A program made the translations under genes and the position numbers. 6,189 bases of DNA from Aquamicrobium sp. (GTDB lineage Bacteria > Pseudomonadota > Alphaproteobacteria > Rhizobiales > Rhizobiaceae). A model generated the notes under the pieces. The model did not search any database and had not been told where the DNA came from. It saw only the letters and a program-made list of their open reading frames with translations. The stretch is taken from positions 1 to 6,189 of the forward strand of contig JACZJD010000407.1 of NCBI GenBank assembly GCA_014860725.1, written 5' to 3'. How positions within the stretch are numbered: the first letter of the stretch is position 1; each line of letters opens with the position of its first letter. Below, one piece after another: positions 5,180-6,189 of this stretch.

Positions 5180-5797
5180 TCAGCTCACGCCGATATAGCG
5201 GCCCGGCCGGTGGTTGAGCGCCAGCACCAGATTGATGGCGACGGCGCCGAGAAGCGAAAGCGCCACCCTGTCCGCCGGCACGACGAACAGGCCCGCGAGC
5301 AGGATCGCCGCGTCGATGGCGAGCTGCACGTAGCCGGCGCGCAGGCCGAACCGCTCCTGCAGGAACAGCGCCAGGATGTTGACGCCGCCGAGGCTGGCGC
5401 GGTGCCGGAACAGGATCAGCAAGCCGACGCCGATGATGGTGCCGCCGGCCAGCGCCGCGTAGAGCGGGCTGAGATGCGCAATCCCGATCCAGCGGCCGGT
5501 CTGGGTGGTGAAGAACGCCACGAGCGCCACGGCGCTGAACGTCCTGAGCGTGAATTTCCAGCCCATCTGCATCAGCGACAGGATGTAGAACGGCAGGTTC
5601 AGCACGAAGAACACCCAGCCGAACGGCAGCTCCGTCGCATACTGGACGAGAAGCGCAAGCCCGGCCGTGCTGCCGGTCAGCAGCGTCGCATGGGCATAGA
5701 TCGTCAGGCCGAGCGCGACCAGCGCCGTGCCGATGACGATCGCCAGCACGTCCTCGTAGAAGCGGTGGGGATGGGGCGTCAGGGTCTCTGGCTGCAT
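5180..5797 (-). CDS. YitT family (DUF161) integral membrane protein
   Basis: A 205-aa inner-membrane protein with about five or six hydrophobic segments and YitT-family blocks: the first helix with the GSTAGLALLVQY element (~42-53), the helix PFGWVFFVLNLPFYILS (~58-74), HRASLGGVNILALFLQERFG (~131-150) and an end block GAVAINLVLALNHRPGRYIG. Its transported substrate or role is not established in general; transporter-like function is an assumption. I chose the ATG at 5797. An in-frame ATG at 5839 adds 14 residues (MLQCSSNRTGPLIA) encoded across a palindrome, and these do not look like a family N-terminus. Neither start has a clear Shine-Dalgarno. It lies 87 nt downstream of the mccA stop on the same strand and converges on the Sel1 gene. 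The C-terminus appears complete. Confidence 0.88.
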   Translation of the reverse strand: MQPETLTPHPHRFYEDVLAIVIGTALVALGLTIYAHATLLTGSTAGLALLVQYATELPFGWVFFVLNLPFYILSLMQMGWKFTLRTFSAVALVAFFTTQTGRWIGIAHLSPLYAALAGGTIIGVGLLILFRHRASLGGVNILALFLQERFGLRAGYVQLAIDAAILLAGLFVVPADRVALSLLGAVAINLVLALNHRPGRYIGVS

Positions 5798-5806
5798 CGC
5801 GATGAG

Positions 5807-5858
5807 GGGGCCGGTCCGGTTGCTGCTGCATTGCAGCATGTGCGCGGATTCCGGCCCC
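5807..5858. repeat. Nested inverted repeats upstream of the YitT gene
   Basis: The inner palindrome TGCTGCA-T-TGCAGCA (5824-5838) has perfect 7-bp arms around one base. The outer arms GGGGCCGG (5807-5814) and CCGGCCCC (5851-5858) are perfect 8-bp complements. The two centres are about 1.5 bases apart. The element lies between the mccA stop and the preferred YitT start. It could be an operator, an attenuator or an RNA processing hairpin; no T-run follows in the direction of transcription. Confidence 0.6.
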
Positions 5859-5884
5859 GACGCAACAGGATTCCCGATGCTGCG

Positions 5885-6189
5885 CTACTCGCGGAAGCGC
5901 ACCAGAACGGTGCCGTCCGTCACCTGCGCCCCTTCCGGCACGATCTCCTCGATCACCCCGTCATGCGGGGCGGCGATGGTGTGCTCCATCTTCATCGCCT
6001 CGAGCACGAGCAGCGGCTGGCCCTTGGTCACGCTGTCGCCGGCCGCGGCGCGGCTCAGCTTGACCAGCCCCGGCATCGGCGCGCGCAGCGCGTCGCCTCC
6101 GGCCGCTGCCGCTTCCGCATCCGCGAACGGGTCGTGGACGGCGAAGGTGTGGCTCGCGGCACCCGCGAACACGGTGACGTGCCCCGGCC
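5885..6189 (-). CDS. mccA: 3-methylcrotonyl-CoA carboxylase, biotin-containing (alpha) subunit, C-terminal fragment
   Basis: The last 100 residues of a biotin-dependent carboxylase subunit; the frame stays open to the window edge, so the biotin carboxylase domain lies beyond it. The visible part is a linker (HTFAVHDPFADAEAAAA), then a biotinyl/lipoyl domain with APMPG and the biotin attachment motif EAMKMEHT, whose lysine codon is at 5990-5992. The C-terminus VTDGTVLVRFRE is complete. MKMEHT and the linker style favour methylcrotonyl-CoA carboxylase (leucine/isovalerate degradation, ATP-dependent carboxylation with the beta subunit) over propionyl- or acetyl-CoA carboxylase, but the family split cannot be proved from this domain alone. 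The next gene downstream is YitT rather than another leucine-pathway gene. Confidence 0.82.
   Translation of the reverse strand, partial: PGHVTVFAGAASHTFAVHDPFADAEAAAAGGDALRAPMPGLVKLSRAAAGDSVTKGQPLLVLEAMKMEHTIAAPHDGVIEEIVPEGAQVTDGTVLVRFRE

Overview
The window looks like chromosomal DNA from a high-GC alphaproteobacterium, most likely Hyphomicrobiales (Rhizobiales). The evidence is strong G/C bias at third codon positions, a methylcrotonyl-CoA carboxylase-type biotin domain, a full-length AMP nucleosidase, a YfcG-like glutathione transferase, a DUF2147 protein, a one-repeat Sel1 protein and a YitT membrane protein. Genus cannot be fixed. No phage, IS, CRISPR, tRNA or rRNA was seen.

Layout, left to right. 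(1) 1-60 is a perfect heptanucleotide tandem repeat that touches the window edge and supplies the stop and last codons of the first gene. (2) 43-3060 is a four-gene minus-strand run. In transcription order it encodes a 53-aa membrane-anchored protein (2899-3060), a 64-aa exported or membrane protein (2689-2883), AMP nucleosidase amn (1105-2607) and a membrane-anchored YafD-type endonuclease/exonuclease/phosphatase (43-1056). (3) 3061-3228 is a divergent control region with two consecutive pairs of 11-bp-period direct repeats and a TTAA-N7-TTAA CtrA-type box. (4) 3229-3933 (+) is a nu-class/YfcG-like glutathione transferase. (5) 4102-4446 (-) is a secreted DUF2147 protein. (6) 4447-4800 is an AT-rich gene-free stretch. 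(7) 4801-5058 (+) is an 85-aa Sel1-repeat protein, followed by a strong hairpin shared with the convergent yitT-type gene (5180-5797, -). (8) 5885-6189 (-) is the C-terminal end of a biotin-carrying carboxylase subunit (mccA) running off the right edge.

Most genes are ordinary housekeeping or accessory chromosomal genes. AMP nucleosidase breaks AMP into adenine and ribose 5-phosphate. The carboxylase serves leucine/isovalerate breakdown. The glutathione transferase handles thiol/disulfide chemistry. No defence or mobile system was recognised.

The points most worth a second look are the heptamer array, which carries stop codons in all three frames of the gene's own strand; the translationally coupled pair of very small membrane proteins upstream of amn; the dense regulatory region between them and the glutathione transferase; and nested, nearly concentric inverted repeats at the yitT start.
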